Assembly: GCF_012843265.1 (NCBI RefSeq)
Contig: NZ_JABAIT010000019.1
Location: 21,216 to 85,215 of the forward strand
Direction of reading: 5' to 3'
DNA from: Bacillus sp. DNRA2
Lineage (GTDB): Bacteria; Bacillota; Bacilli; Bacillales; Cytobacillaceae
DNA: 64,000 nt
The notes under the pieces were generated by a model that was not told the origin of the DNA, ran no database searches, and worked only from the letters and a program-made list of their open reading frames with translations. The position numbers and the translations under genes are program-made. Positions 9,128 through 17,455 of the stretch are shown one piece after another. Within the stretch, counting starts at the first letter, position 1. The number at the start of each line of letters is the position of its first letter.

Positions 9128-9305
9128 CATTATTTCTCCTTATTTGTCTTATTTTTTCACATTATACACTAACTATTATTTCCAACATCAAATTTCATTG
9201 AAACCATAACGTATCGCAACAAGTTCACAACATTTGTTTGTTAATCTTAAAACGTTCTCAAGAGGGAGAGACTAAACGATACACAACAAATGGGAGGAAT
9301 TATCT

Positions 9306-9827
9306 GTGGCAATTCGACTTAGTCAAAAGAAAAAAAGCGTCTTAGTTGCAATTCACGTACTGTCTGTGGCTTCATGGATTGGTGGAACCTTGGCAATGCT
9401 GTTGCTTACTGCTTTTCTATCAAAAGGGGCAAACGGCGAGCAACTTCTCTATACAATGGAAAGTATGAAAATTATTGATGAAAATTTGTTGAAATATCCT
9501 GCGCTGCTGAGCTTATTTACAGGCATCATGTTGTCAGTTTGGACTCAGTGGGGGTTAGTAAAGCATTACTGGGTGATAATTAAACTTGTGTTAACCGTAT
9601 TAACGATTATGATAGGGATTTTATTCCTAAGTAAGTGGACTGCAGGATTAGGGGAAATCATTAGCGACATGGGATTTCTCGCTTTAAAAGACGAACAATT
9701 TAAATCGACCTGGACTTCGATTTTGATGACGTCAAGCTTTAATCTATTTTGTTTAGGATTTATGACATTCATAACCTATTTAAAGCCGTTCGGCAAAGTG
9801 AAGAGAAATAACCAACAACGAGGTTAA
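9306..9827 (+). CDS. Four-helix integral membrane protein of unknown function
   Basis: The 173-residue product has about four hydrophobic helices, with HVLSVASWIGG in the first, reminiscent of CopD/DUF2269-type membrane proteins, but I do not recognise the family with confidence. The start is GTG with GGGAGG 9 bases upstream. It is divergent from the two-component system, which could regulate it. A clear terminator follows. Confidence 0.6.
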   Translation: MAIRLSQKKKSVLVAIHVLSVASWIGGTLAMLLLTAFLSKGANGEQLLYTMESMKIIDENLLKYPALLSLFTGIMLSVWTQWGLVKHYWVIIKLVLTVLTIMIGILFLSKWTAGLGEIISDMGFLALKDEQFKSTWTSILMTSSFNLFCLGFMTFITYLKPFGKVKRNNQQRG

Positions 9828-9848
9828 AAAAATAAAGATATAAAAAGT

Positions 9849-9878
9849 AAGGGAACTCTATAATTTCAGAGTTCCCTT
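9849..9878 (+). terminator. Hairpin terminator
   Basis: GGGAACTCT and AGAGTTCCC form a nine-pair stem with an eight-base loop, flanked by AA and TT. It follows the membrane protein gene. Confidence 0.6.
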
Positions 9879-9930
9879 AAAGCTGACTGAAAATTTTATC
9901 ATGGTACTATAATAAACTATTTAAAAAACT

Positions 9931-9979
9931 GTGAAACAAACCCCGTGAAACAAGAAAATTCAGGCGGTGAAAGGCACTA
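9931..9979 (+). repeat. GTGAAAC-family repeat, one-armed copy
   Basis: The order is GTGAAACA, spacer, GTGAAACAAGAAAATTC, then GGCGGTGAAAGGCACT. It ends just before the padR promoter. Confidence 0.75.
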
Positions 9980-9986
9980 TATTTAC

Positions 9987-10039
9987 CTTGCAATGCAAGA
10001 TAGCGCAGTTTATAATGTGTGTATGTCTTGTATTGCAAG
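9987..10039 (+). promoter_or_regulatory. padR promoter with two PadR-type operators
   Basis: A textbook promoter is visible: TTGCAA at 9988-9993, a 17-base spacer and TATAAT at 10011-10016. Palindrome CTTGCAATGCAAG (9987-9999) covers the -35 box and CTTGTATTGCAAG (10027-10039) lies just past the expected start point. Their centres are 40 bases apart, about four helical turns. This suggests autorepression by the PadR protein encoded next. Confidence 0.7.
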
Positions 10040-10060
10040 GTAGTGAAGGGAGTAGGGTTT

Positions 10061-10390
10061 ATGGCCGATACGACGCAAATGCTAAAAGGGATATTAGATG
10101 GCTGTCTGTTAGCGATTATTAAAGAAGGAGAAATCTACGGCTATGAATTAGCCACAAAGTTAGAGTCGTATGGATTTCTATCGTTTAGTGAAGGCACAAT
10201 CTACCCATTGCTACTTCGGATGCAAAAAGAAGGATTAGTCAGCACAACTTTAAGGAAATCAACAGCAGGCCCAAAGCGAAAATACTACTCACTAACAGAG
10301 AAAGGAGAACTTGAGTTAAATGATTTCATCGAACGTTGGGAACAGTTGAGTGGAGCTGTGGAAAACGTTTTATCCAAAAAGGAGAGGTGA
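10061..10390 (+). CDS. PadR-family transcriptional regulator
   Basis: The 109-residue protein is a PadR winged helix: GEIYGYELATKL, then FSEGTIYPLLLRMQKEGLV and a KYYSLTEKG wing. The start at 10061 has GAAGGGAG upstream; the longer frame from 10019 would run through the operator. It sits five bases from a gene for a HAAS-domain membrane protein, a common pairing in which the regulator controls both genes. Confidence 0.85.
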   Translation: MADTTQMLKGILDGCLLAIIKEGEIYGYELATKLESYGFLSFSEGTIYPLLLRMQKEGLVSTTLRKSTAGPKRKYYSLTEKGELELNDFIERWEQLSGAVENVLSKKER

Positions 10391-10395
10391 TAAGA

Positions 10396-11160
10396 ATGCT
10401 ATCTAAGGAATCAGAGCAATTTTTAGTTGAACTGCGCTTATTTTTAATCTCAAAAGGTAAAAACGACCAAGAAATAAACGAGATAACTGAAGAACTCGAG
10501 GTCCATCTTCTTGAGGCAGAAGCATCAGGTAAGGATATTAAACATATTATTGGGGAAAGTCCAAAGCAATATATGGAAAGTATTGGCCAATCAATGAAAA
10601 CAGATTTTCGGCAACTGATTGTCTTGGCACCTATGATGATTTTGCTATTAGCTTCTTACATAAGCATAGGACCGGCGATCGAAGGTCACTTTTCATTATC
10701 AAAAGAAATACTGATGCTGGCAGCTGTAACTGGCATTGCAGGAGTCTTTGTTTATGGGATTTTACTTTTTAAATTCGTACCGAAAGTTTTCCAATCAAGA
10801 TGGGCCTATTTTTTAATATTTGGAGCCATGCTCCTTGTTTCAGGTATTGGAGTAGTCCTGTTATATTGGTTCAATAAACAGGGATTTGAGCCAACTTTTG
10901 TTGCAACACCATTTCAAAATAATATCATCCTGTTGATATGTGTGATCATTTTTATTACTTCAGCGATTTATACAAAAACGTGGATTACTATCATCATCCC
11001 GATTCTTACTTCAATAGGACCAATCGCAAACAGATTCTTGCCTGAAGATGTCAATCAAAACCCAACATATATTTTATATACTAGTTTGATATTATCGTTG
11101 ATTGTTGTTGTTGCTATTTTTCTGCTAATAAGAAAACGAAAAACAAACGGAAGCATGTGA
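10396..11160 (+). CDS. HAAS-domain integral membrane protein, PadR partner
   Basis: The 254-residue protein has a soluble helical N terminus (residues 1-70) typical of HAAS/DUF1129-like proteins encoded beside PadR regulators, including the ITEELEVHLLEAE helix, followed by about six membrane segments. ATG at 10396 follows GGAGAGG; the longer frame inside padR has no ribosome site. Function is unknown; the family is thought to take part in envelope-stress or surface regulation with PadR. Confidence 0.7.
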   Translation: MLSKESEQFLVELRLFLISKGKNDQEINEITEELEVHLLEAEASGKDIKHIIGESPKQYMESIGQSMKTDFRQLIVLAPMMILLLASYISIGPAIEGHFSLSKEILMLAAVTGIAGVFVYGILLFKFVPKVFQSRWAYFLIFGAMLLVSGIGVVLLYWFNKQGFEPTFVATPFQNNIILLICVIIFITSAIYTKTWITIIIPILTSIGPIANRFLPEDVNQNPTYILYTSLILSLIVVVAIFLLIRKRKTNGSM

Positions 11161-11204
11161 AACATAGCGTGTGAAACAAGAAAATTGGGGCGGTGACAGG
11201 CACC
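11157..11204 (+). repeat. GTGAAAC-family repeat, one-armed copy
   Basis: GTGAAACATAGC, then GTGAAACAAGAAAATTG and GGCGGTGACAGGCACC; begins at the stop codon of the preceding gene. Confidence 0.75.
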
Positions 11205-11205
11205 T

Positions 11206-11520
11206 TATTGGCACTGGACAGAAACAAATGGTATTTCAAAAAAGCCAGAAAAGCTTTGCGATCAATTCGAGCAAATCCTTGGAGGAAGTCATACATTTGA
11301 AAATGGTGCTTGTATCGTAATGAGAGCTAGAAATAATATTCGACCACGCCTCCTTGGTGAACGGGCAAGATCGTTTCTTCTCCTTCCGCAAATGTTTGCA
11401 TTTGAATCATTAGCTTCTGACGGTAGAGCGCTTTGCAGCGGATGTTCGAGAGGCTTTTCAGGTACTAGAATAGAATTAATTTTGACCATGATTTTTAATT
11501 TTACAATCATTAGTTATTAA
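11206..11520 (+). pseudogene. Remnant of a DUF1259 (LppY/LpqO-type) gene
   Basis: One frame reads through without a start codon at its head: it includes DQFEQILGGSHTFENGAC, NIRPRLLGERARSF, then LPQMFAFESL and DGRALC, a run that resembles the N-terminal part of DUF1259 proteins as I remember them. The rest of the domain (the usual ALHNHWLF region) is missing and the tail is unrelated. It begins directly after a repeat element, suggesting truncation by rearrangement. No ribosome site is visible. Confidence 0.5.
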
Positions 11521-11524
11521 AACG

Positions 11525-11566
11525 AAAACACAACTAGTTTGAGTCAATCGAATTAGTTGTGTTTTT
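11525..11566. terminator. Hairpin terminator, possibly bidirectional
   Basis: AAAACACAACTA (11525-11536) pairs with TAGTTGTGTTTT (11554-11565), followed by a T-rich stretch; on the minus strand the stem is also followed by Ts. Confidence 0.65.
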
Positions 11567-11640
11567 ATTGTTTCCTTCATTAAAATATATCAATTCTAAC
11601 CAAACAAAGCTTTATTGATAATAAATATATCGGAAATCTA

Positions 11641-12369
11641 TCATACGTCCATCCGCCAATGTGATAATGCTAACCAATGTTCACATCGCTCGTATTCAGG
11701 CATGATTTTTCCAACAAGTCGCCAAAAGGAACGATCATGATTGAGGTGGACCATGTGACACATTTCATGGACCACGACATAATCGATGACTTCAAGTGGC
11801 GCCATCGATAGTTTCCAATTAAAGGTTAACTGGCGCAAACCATCGCATGTCCCCCATGTGGTTTTGCTGTCGGAAATCCGAAAAGAGCGAGGCTTAACCT
11901 TGAAATGGGATTGATAATGCAGAATTCGTTTTTCGACGATTCTTTTGCACTGTTGATGATAGAACCGTTTTAATGCTTTTTGAATATGATCCTGATTAAA
12001 TTTCTTAACATAAATGTATAACGTATCACCCTCAAATACGACTTTGTCCTTCTTAATTTCGTGATCCTCGGAAATTAGTATGGGAAATTCCTTTCCTAAA
12101 TACAGAAAGCGTTCGCCTTGCTCATAGACCATTTCCTTTGGCCCTGCAAGGCGATCTTTCATTTCTGTTATCCGGTGTTGGATTTGTTCCCATTTTTCCT
12201 CAATAATTTGCAGTACGGTTTCTTCTGCTGTGCCTTTCGGAGCTTGTACTTCAACATTTCCATAAAAATCGATATAGATTCCGACAGTTTTTCTATTTTT
12301 ATATTGTAATTCAAAGCTTAAAGTTTCGCCCAAGTAAGAATGGAATATCTCAATCACCTCTATGTTCAT
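11641..12369 (-). CDS. SprT/YgjP-like zinc metallopeptidase (DUF45)
   Basis: The 242-residue protein belongs to the YgjP/DUF45 family of metallopeptidase-like proteins. The zinc motif HEMCH (from VVHEMCHMVHLNHD) and downstream FWRLVGKIMPEY match the family, as does SKTTWGTC. Length is typical. The physiological substrate is unknown; family members often sit near restriction systems, but none is seen here. No clear Shine-Dalgarno precedes the ATG, so initiation could be weak. Confidence 0.8.
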   Translation of the reverse strand: MNIEVIEIFHSYLGETLSFELQYKNRKTVGIYIDFYGNVEVQAPKGTAEETVLQIIEEKWEQIQHRITEMKDRLAGPKEMVYEQGERFLYLGKEFPILISEDHEIKKDKVVFEGDTLYIYVKKFNQDHIQKALKRFYHQQCKRIVEKRILHYQSHFKVKPRSFRISDSKTTWGTCDGLRQLTFNWKLSMAPLEVIDYVVVHEMCHMVHLNHDRSFWRLVGKIMPEYERCEHWLALSHWRMDV

Positions 12370-12469
12370 ATTTGACGGTTTGTGAAGTTTAGATTATGTT
12401 TTCATTTATGATTGTTTATGTAAAAATCAATATATATTTTATATGCAAAAATAAAAAGGGGGAATACCG

Positions 12470-13102
12470 TTGAAATATATTATTTTTGACTTTGACGGCA
12501 CGTTGGCTGATTCAACAGAGGTGTTGATGCACGCCTGGAATCTCGTGGCGGAACAACATCAGTTTGAAAAGCTTCATAAAGAAGACATTCCTGCTTTAAA
12601 AAATTTATCGATCCAGGAGCGGGCGAGGAAATTTCGCTTTCCGATGTATAAATTGCCGGTAGTGTTGCCAAAGATTTATCGCTATATGAAAGAGCATATT
12701 GATGAGATTAAGCTATTTGATGGGATAAAAGAGGTACTGAATTCGCTCGGACAAATGGGTTATCACATTATCATTCTTTCATCTAATGACAGTGAAAATA
12801 TTAAATTACTGTTAAAACAAGAACAAGTTAATGCTGTTTCTCAAGTATTAACATCAAGTAAAATCTTCGGCAAAGACGCCATTCTGAAAAAGTTTATGAA
12901 ACAAGAGAATGTAGTGCCTGAACAATGTTTATACGTTGGGGATGAAGTTCGTGACATTTTAGCCTGCAAGAAAGTCCGAGTGCCAGTCATGTGGGTCAGT
13001 TGGGGCGTCGACAGCTACGAGCTAATCGAAAAAGAAAAACCAGACTATATTGTAAACACACCCACTGAAATCATACAAACACTAACCAAAAAAACGCAGT
13101 GA
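12470..13102 (+). CDS. HAD-family hydrolase (phosphatase-like)
   Basis: The 210-residue protein carries the HAD motifs in order: DFDGTLAD at the N terminus (nucleophile and acid aspartates), ILSSND (motif II), the lysine in GKDAILKK (motif III) and GDEVRDI (motif IV). It resembles phosphoglycolate phosphatase-like proteins, but the substrate is not determined. TTG is the start, with AAAGGGGG eight bases upstream. It is monocistronic, ending in a repeat followed by a terminator. Confidence 0.8.
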   Translation: MKYIIFDFDGTLADSTEVLMHAWNLVAEQHQFEKLHKEDIPALKNLSIQERARKFRFPMYKLPVVLPKIYRYMKEHIDEIKLFDGIKEVLNSLGQMGYHIIILSSNDSENIKLLLKQEQVNAVSQVLTSSKIFGKDAILKKFMKQENVVPEQCLYVGDEVRDILACKKVRVPVMWVSWGVDSYELIEKEKPDYIVNTPTEIIQTLTKKTQ

Positions 13103-13147
13103 AACATCATCCTGTGAAACAAGAAAATTCGGGTGGTGACAGGCACC
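13099..13147 (+). repeat. GTGAAAC-family repeat, one-armed copy
   Basis: GTGAAACATCATCCT, then GTGAAACAAGAAAATTC and GGGTGGTGACAGGCACC; overlaps the stop of the HAD gene. Confidence 0.75.
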
Positions 13148-13167
13148 TGTGGTGGTGCACTCAAGAG

Positions 13168-13210
13168 AAGAGCTAACTTATCATTTTACGGACGTGTTAG
13201 CTCTTTTTAT
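13168..13210 (+). terminator. Hairpin terminator of the HAD gene
   Basis: AAGAGCTAAC (13168-13177) pairs with GTTAGCTCTT (13196-13205), followed by TTT. Confidence 0.7.
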
Positions 13211-13215
13211 TGTTT

Positions 13216-13492
13216 GGTCGTGTTAAATATGAATATTGATTTTAGCTACAGGAACTCTGCGCACCTTAGCTTAGCGACTATTGGGTACACCTCGTGCCCA
13301 AATGCTAATCAAAGCATAAGACCGGTAACCAAAGGGAGTGTTTGATGCCCGAGTGCCGCTCTAAATCGCAAGACTGGTAACTAAAGGGAGTGATTGGTGC
13401 CTGGGTGCCGCTCCAAATCGCAAGACTGGTAACCAAAGGGCCTTCGTCTCAGAGCAACTTGCAAAAAATCAACACTAAGCTTTAACACGTCC
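13216..13492 (-). mobile_element. MITE-like element, divergent reverse copy with internal tandem repeats
   Basis: The ends GGTCGTGTTAAA and TTTAACACGTCC are degenerate forms of the inverted ends of two 183-bp copies at 21899 and 50305, and the first and last 40-50 bases match them in reverse orientation. Flanks TATTGTTT (13208-13215) and TATTATTT (13493-13500) look like an 8-bp target duplication with one change. The inside holds a 52-bp tandem repeat: 13331-13382, 13383-13434, plus part-copies on both sides. This explains its greater length (277 bp). Confidence 0.65.
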
Positions 13493-13494
13493 TA

Positions 13495-13821
13495 TTATTT
13501 AATAAATTGTTGTTCAGTTAATGTCTGAACTAGGGTATTCTTCGGTTGGAACCCGGTGATCCTCTCAACCAATTGGCAATCACGAAACAGCAGTAACGTT
13601 GGCAGCCCCATTACCTGAAATTTCCCGTTAAAATCTTCATTTTCATCCGCATTAACTTTGATAATTTTCAGCCCGAACTCTTGATGGATATCTTCTAAAA
13701 TGGGAGACAGCATTCGGCATGGTGGACACCATGGCGCCCAGCAATCGATCATTATTGTTTGAACAGATTGGATTTCTTTTTCGATATCGGAACCATCAGC
13801 ATGTATTATACTCATTTTCAT
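13495..13821 (-). CDS. Thioredoxin-fold protein with CPPC active site
   Basis: The 108-residue protein has the thioredoxin fold: WAPWCPPCRML near residue 33, a buried-type aspartate region and cis-proline GLPTLLLF. The active site is CPPC rather than thioredoxin's CGPC, so its redox potential may differ; it is probably a thioredoxin-like cytosolic disulfide reductase. There is no signal peptide. ATG at 13821 has AAAGG upstream. It is divergent from the LysR gene and its stop touches a MITE-like element. Confidence 0.8.
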   Translation of the reverse strand: MKMSIIHADGSDIEKEIQSVQTIMIDCWAPWCPPCRMLSPILEDIHQEFGLKIIKVNADENEDFNGKFQVMGLPTLLLFRDCQLVERITGFQPKNTLVQTLTEQQFIK

Positions 13822-13943
13822 CGCACACCTTTCTTCTACGAGGGGATATTTGTAGTATATGACGGGGTGTGGTATAAGTAAAATTAATACTATTAATGTT
13901 AAAAATAAGAAAAACCTAATGTGTTAAATTAAAGAGGTGCAGG

Positions 13944-14864
13944 ATGACATTATTTCAATTAGAAGTCTTTTTGAAAGTAGTCGAAGCAGGAAGCTTTACC
14001 AAAGCCGGTGAACAAATCGGACTCTCGCAATCTGCGGTTAGTCAAGCCATTGCAGCATTAGAATCCTCACTCAATGTAAAATTACTAAACCGACATAAAA
14101 ACGGAGTAAGTCTAACCAAAATCGGTGAACGGATCAGCATCCTCATTCGCGATTTAATCACCATCAAGACTAAGATTGTCAATGAAGCAGCTGGTATTTC
14201 TGAAATAGAATTAGGCACCCTTAAAATCGGCAGCATTTCAAGTATGACAGCGAAACTTTTACCAGGCATGATTAGCACATTTCAAAAGAGATTTCCAGGG
14301 GTGGAAGTAATTCTATATGAAGGCAGTTACGCTGAGGTAGTAAATTGGATAAAAATCGGAATTATTGACGTTGGGGTGGTCACAGAGACCAAGCATGAAT
14401 TTGACTTCATTCCATTACTTCAGGATAAAATGGTCGTCTTTGTGCCTGAGCGGCATCCGCTAAATCAACAATCAACAATCAGACTCCAAGATATAGCCAA
14501 TGAACCATTTATCATGCCAAAAGAATGCAGTCATTTGCTGCAAAATATATTTAAACAACAAGGAGTTACACCTTCTGTTCAATTTGAGGTGAGTGACGTA
14601 GCTACGATCATCGCGATGGTCCAAGAGGGAGTAGGTAATACCATTCTTCCGGAAATGTCCATTCCGGCGACATTATCGAAGGTGAATGCCTCTTATTTAA
14701 GCCCGCAGGTATATCACAATCTTGGTCTTGAGCTCCGTTCAAGTAAGGATATAAGCCCAGTTAGTTCGGCTTTCATTGCGGTAGGTCAAGAATTCACCAA
14801 AGATTTATCGTTGAAATTGTTTAATAGCTATCAATCAATCATTGTGAAGAAAAGTGAACGGTAG
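13944..14864 (+). CDS. LysR-family transcriptional regulator
   Basis: The 306-residue protein has the N-terminal LysR helix-turn-helix (LEVFLKVVEAGSFTKAGEQI, then SQSAVSQAIAALE) and a C-terminal substrate-binding effector domain from about residue 90. It starts with ATG behind AGAGGTG. It is divergent from the thioredoxin gene and upstream of chrA, separated by a repeat; either could be a target. The co-inducer is unknown. Confidence 0.85.
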   Translation: MTLFQLEVFLKVVEAGSFTKAGEQIGLSQSAVSQAIAALESSLNVKLLNRHKNGVSLTKIGERISILIRDLITIKTKIVNEAAGISEIELGTLKIGSISSMTAKLLPGMISTFQKRFPGVEVILYEGSYAEVVNWIKIGIIDVGVVTETKHEFDFIPLLQDKMVVFVPERHPLNQQSTIRLQDIANEPFIMPKECSHLLQNIFKQQGVTPSVQFEVSDVATIIAMVQEGVGNTILPEMSIPATLSKVNASYLSPQVYHNLGLELRSSKDISPVSSAFIAVGQEFTKDLSLKLFNSYQSIIVKKSER

Positions 14865-14881
14865 ACGAAGCGAGGACAACT

Positions 14882-14941
14882 GTGAAACAAGAACGTGAAA
14901 CAATTATGTGAAACAAGAAAATTCGGGTGGTGCCTGTCACC
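14882..14941 (+). repeat. GTGAAAC-family repeat, one-armed copy with triplicated GTGAAAC
   Basis: GTGAAACAAGAAC, GTGAAACAATTAT and GTGAAACAAGAAAATTC occur in a row, then GGGTGGTGCCTGTCACC. Three GTGAAAC units rather than two. Confidence 0.75.
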
Positions 14942-14977
14942 GTTTGCGGCACCGATTGGGGTAAAGAGGAGGTCCTT

Positions 14978-16171
14978 ATGCAGGAGAATAGGGATGTTAG
15001 CGGTTTTAGGGTTCTAATGGAGATTTTGGCTGTTTCGACAAGACTTGGTTTAACGTCGTTTGGCGGACCGATTGCCCACCTGGGATATTTTCATAATGAG
15101 TATATTCGAAGAAAAAAATGGATCGATGAAAAAAGTTATGCCGACCTAGTTGCGTTGTGTCAGTTTTTGCCTGGACCAGCGAGCAGCCAAGTCGGAATTG
15201 GAATTGGTGTGCTGCGGGCAGGTGTTTTAGGAGGAATCGTATCCTTTATTGGTTTTACTCTTCCTTCGGTGATCTCATTGATTATTTTTGCATTAGTCCT
15301 CAGAGGATTAGATGTTGGCAATGCTGGTTGGATTCACGGTTTAAAAATAGTTGCTGTGGCAGTTGTTGCTCAGGCAATATTGGGGATGGCGAAAAATTTA
15401 ACTCCGGATATAAAGCGGAAGATGCTAGCCTTGTTTGCACTGGTAACCACGCTTTTATGGCAAACTGCTTATGCACAGGTTACTGTAATTGGTATATCGG
15501 TAATCATCGGCTTTCTCATATACAAGCAACCGAAAGAAAACGATGATGCTGAGATTCACTTTCCAATATCAAAACGTTTTGCAGTTATATGTTTGGCAAT
15601 ATTTTTTGGATTACTAATTCTTTTACCGATAATCCGCGAAGTGACGGCACTAAAGTGGGTTGCCATTTTTGATAGTTTTTATCGTTCAGGTTCGTTGGTG
15701 TTTGGTGGTGGCCATGTAGTTTTACCTTTGCTAGAAAGGGAATTTGTACCCACTGGATGGATAAATGAAGAAACTTTTTTGGCTGGATATGGGGCTGCTC
15801 AAGCTGTACCAGGTCCATTATTCACATTTGCTGCATACCTTGGCGCCGTGATGGATGGTTGGCAAGGTGGATTATTAGCCACAATCGCCATTTTCATGCC
15901 GGCATTCCTGTTAATATTTGGCTCACTGCCTTTTTGGAATTCACTGCGTCGCAATCCAAAAGTAAAGGGTGCTTTAATGGGAGTAAATGCCGCTGTTGTT
16001 GGGATTTTAATTGCTGCATTTTACCAGCCGATCTGGACCAGTACCATCCTTAAGCCCATTGATTTTGCATTTGCAGCGGTATTGTATAGTCTGCTTGGGT
16101 TTTTGAAGCTACCACCGTGGGTGATTGTAGTAACAGGGGCCATCGGTGGAACACTCATGAATACACTATAA
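14978..16171 (+). CDS. chrA: Chromate transporter, long (two-domain) type
   Basis: The 397-residue membrane protein is a full-length CHR transporter with two homologous halves: an N-terminal half with FGGPIAHLGYF and FLPGPASSQVGIGIG and a C-terminal half with FGGGHVVLPLLE and QAVPGPLFTFAAYLG. The family exports chromate, though many members may have other anion roles. ATG at 14978 lies 5 bases after AAGAGGAGG. The start further upstream would run into the repeat element. Confidence 0.85.
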   Translation: MQENRDVSGFRVLMEILAVSTRLGLTSFGGPIAHLGYFHNEYIRRKKWIDEKSYADLVALCQFLPGPASSQVGIGIGVLRAGVLGGIVSFIGFTLPSVISLIIFALVLRGLDVGNAGWIHGLKIVAVAVVAQAILGMAKNLTPDIKRKMLALFALVTTLLWQTAYAQVTVIGISVIIGFLIYKQPKENDDAEIHFPISKRFAVICLAIFFGLLILLPIIREVTALKWVAIFDSFYRSGSLVFGGGHVVLPLLEREFVPTGWINEETFLAGYGAAQAVPGPLFTFAAYLGAVMDGWQGGLLATIAIFMPAFLLIFGSLPFWNSLRRNPKVKGALMGVNAAVVGILIAAFYQPIWTSTILKPIDFAFAAVLYSLLGFLKLPPWVIVVTGAIGGTLMNTL

Positions 16172-16228
16172 TATTTCGGACCGAACTATTCCTTAACGGC
16201 GAAAACCATCATCAGATTACAACTGTGT

Positions 16229-16288
16229 GTAAATATATCTTTACATTCAGTTGTATATTTTTTACAATCAATGTAAAGATATCTTTAC
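16229..16288 (+). promoter_or_regulatory. Two palindromic operators upstream of the Xre gene
   Basis: GTAAAGATATCTTTAC (16273-16288) is a perfect 16-bp palindrome and GTAAATATATCTTTAC (16229-16244) is a near copy, 44 bases upstream. The first lies about 20 bases before the Xre start codon, fitting autoregulation. Confidence 0.65.
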
Positions 16289-16309
16289 TCCCAATACGGA
16301 GGGTTAACC

Positions 16310-16534
16310 ATGAGAGTGATCAATCATATTAAAGAAATACGTCAAAAAAGGGGGATTACACAAGTAAAGCTGGCTGAGGATTTACAAATAACACGGCAAA
16401 CCGTAAATGCAATTGAGAAAAATAAATATAATCCCAGTCTCGAATTGGCCCTAAAATTAATCGAATATTTTGATGTGCCAATTGAAGAATTGTTTTATCT
16501 AGAGAAAACAAAGGGTGATAAAGGTGAAAAATAA
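16310..16534 (+). CDS. Small Xre-family helix-turn-helix regulator
   Basis: The 74-residue protein is almost only a Cro/CI-type helix-turn-helix (KRGITQVKLAEDL, ITRQTVNAIEKNKYNPS), similar to YozG/YgzD-type regulators that are paired with small membrane proteins. ATG at 16310 has GGAGGG upstream. It overlaps the next gene, now broken by an IS, so the partner is lost or altered. Confidence 0.85.
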   Translation: MRVINHIKEIRQKRGITQVKLAEDLQITRQTVNAIEKNKYNPSLELALKLIEYFDVPIEELFYLEKTKGDKGEK

Positions 16535-16837
16535 AAAACAATTTATACTAGTTTTTTCATTTATTATGGTGTGTATATGGATCGGTGGATTATTAGGAAT
16601 TTATGTTATTGGGAAAGAAACTGGTGAATACAACTATGCATTAACGATTCCAATGGCAGCGGGAACAATTTTCGGCACCGCTGTCACATTATTTTTTTCG
16701 AAATGGAATAAAAAAAGAAATGGAAACCTCCCGGAATTTGATGAACGAAGTGCACTTTTGATGAAACGATATTTTTTGATTGTACTTTATGTTGTGCTTT
16801 TTGGTAGTGGGGCTGCTTTAAACATTTTATCTCTTTC
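16515..16837 (+). pseudogene. 5' part of a DUF2178-like membrane protein gene interrupted by IS200/IS605
   Basis: This frame encodes three hydrophobic helices and overlaps the Xre gene. After residue 107 it runs into IS sequence, giving a junk tail. The remaining coding sequence resumes at 19109. Joining 16515-16837 (323 bases) and 19109-19208 (100 bases) gives 423 bases, exactly 141 codons, with SLSMGVYVIETG across the junction. Removing the IS therefore restores a 140-residue protein. GTG at 16515 is the presumed start. Confidence 0.8.
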
Positions 16838-17021
16838 GGCAAGAAGACTCCATCTGATTTGTGTTACGGGAGAAGCCCAACAATTCAGGTGGAGATGAAT
16901 TGCCGTCAGCCGATAGACTGAAATCTTATGTTTGGTTTGCATAATTACCCCATTGTTTCAAGAACGAACGTTCGCATATTATTTGTGCTAGCGATATAAT
17001 TAATCGTAGATGGGAAGTGTA

Positions 17022-17420
17022 TTGACAAAGTTAGATAATAATAATCATTCAGTGTTCTTACTCTACTATCACTTGGTTTTCGTCATTAAGCATCGCAGAA
17101 AAGTAGTAAAAGATGAGATTTCAGATTATCTGAAAGAACATTTCATACGATTACTTGAGCCAAAAGGAATTAAAGTAGAAGAATGGAACCATGATTGTGA
17201 CCACGTTCATATATAGTTTCGTTCAGTTCCAAATATCGATTTGTCAAAAGCTATTAACAGCTACAAAAGTGTTAGTTCTCGTTTCGTAAAACGTGATTTC
17301 CCTCAAATTAAACATTACCTTTGGAAAGAGATGTTTTGGTCTCGAAGTTATTGCCTTTTGACAACGGGCGGTGCGCCTATCGAGAAAATTCGAAAATACA
17401 TTGAGTCTCGAGGAAAATAA
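17022..17420 (+). pseudogene. tnpA: Y1 transposase TnpA, amber-disrupted
   Basis: The first part reads NNNHSVFLLYYHLVFVIKHR and ends at DHVHI, the HUH metal motif, followed at 17214-17216 by TAG. The frame then continues with FRSVPNIDLSKAINSYKS and a C-terminal KYIESRGK containing the catalytic-type tyrosine. The stop falls one codon after the HUH motif and would remove the catalytic tyrosine, so this single-strand transposase is inactive. TTG at 17022 is the likely start (TKLDNNN follows). Confidence 0.85.
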
Positions 17421-17455
17421 TCCCAATTAACGCTCTGAGAAAGGTGGTGAACAAA

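Noticed and set aside
13133..13345. Plus-strand 70-codon frame after the HAD gene
   Set aside because: It runs through a repeat, a terminator and a MITE-like element; coding is unlikely.
16515..16898. A 127-residue membrane protein ending in ARRLHLICVTGEAQQFRWR
   Set aside because: The last 20 residues are IS sequence, as shown by the same tail at 63707; the gene is interrupted rather than naturally short.
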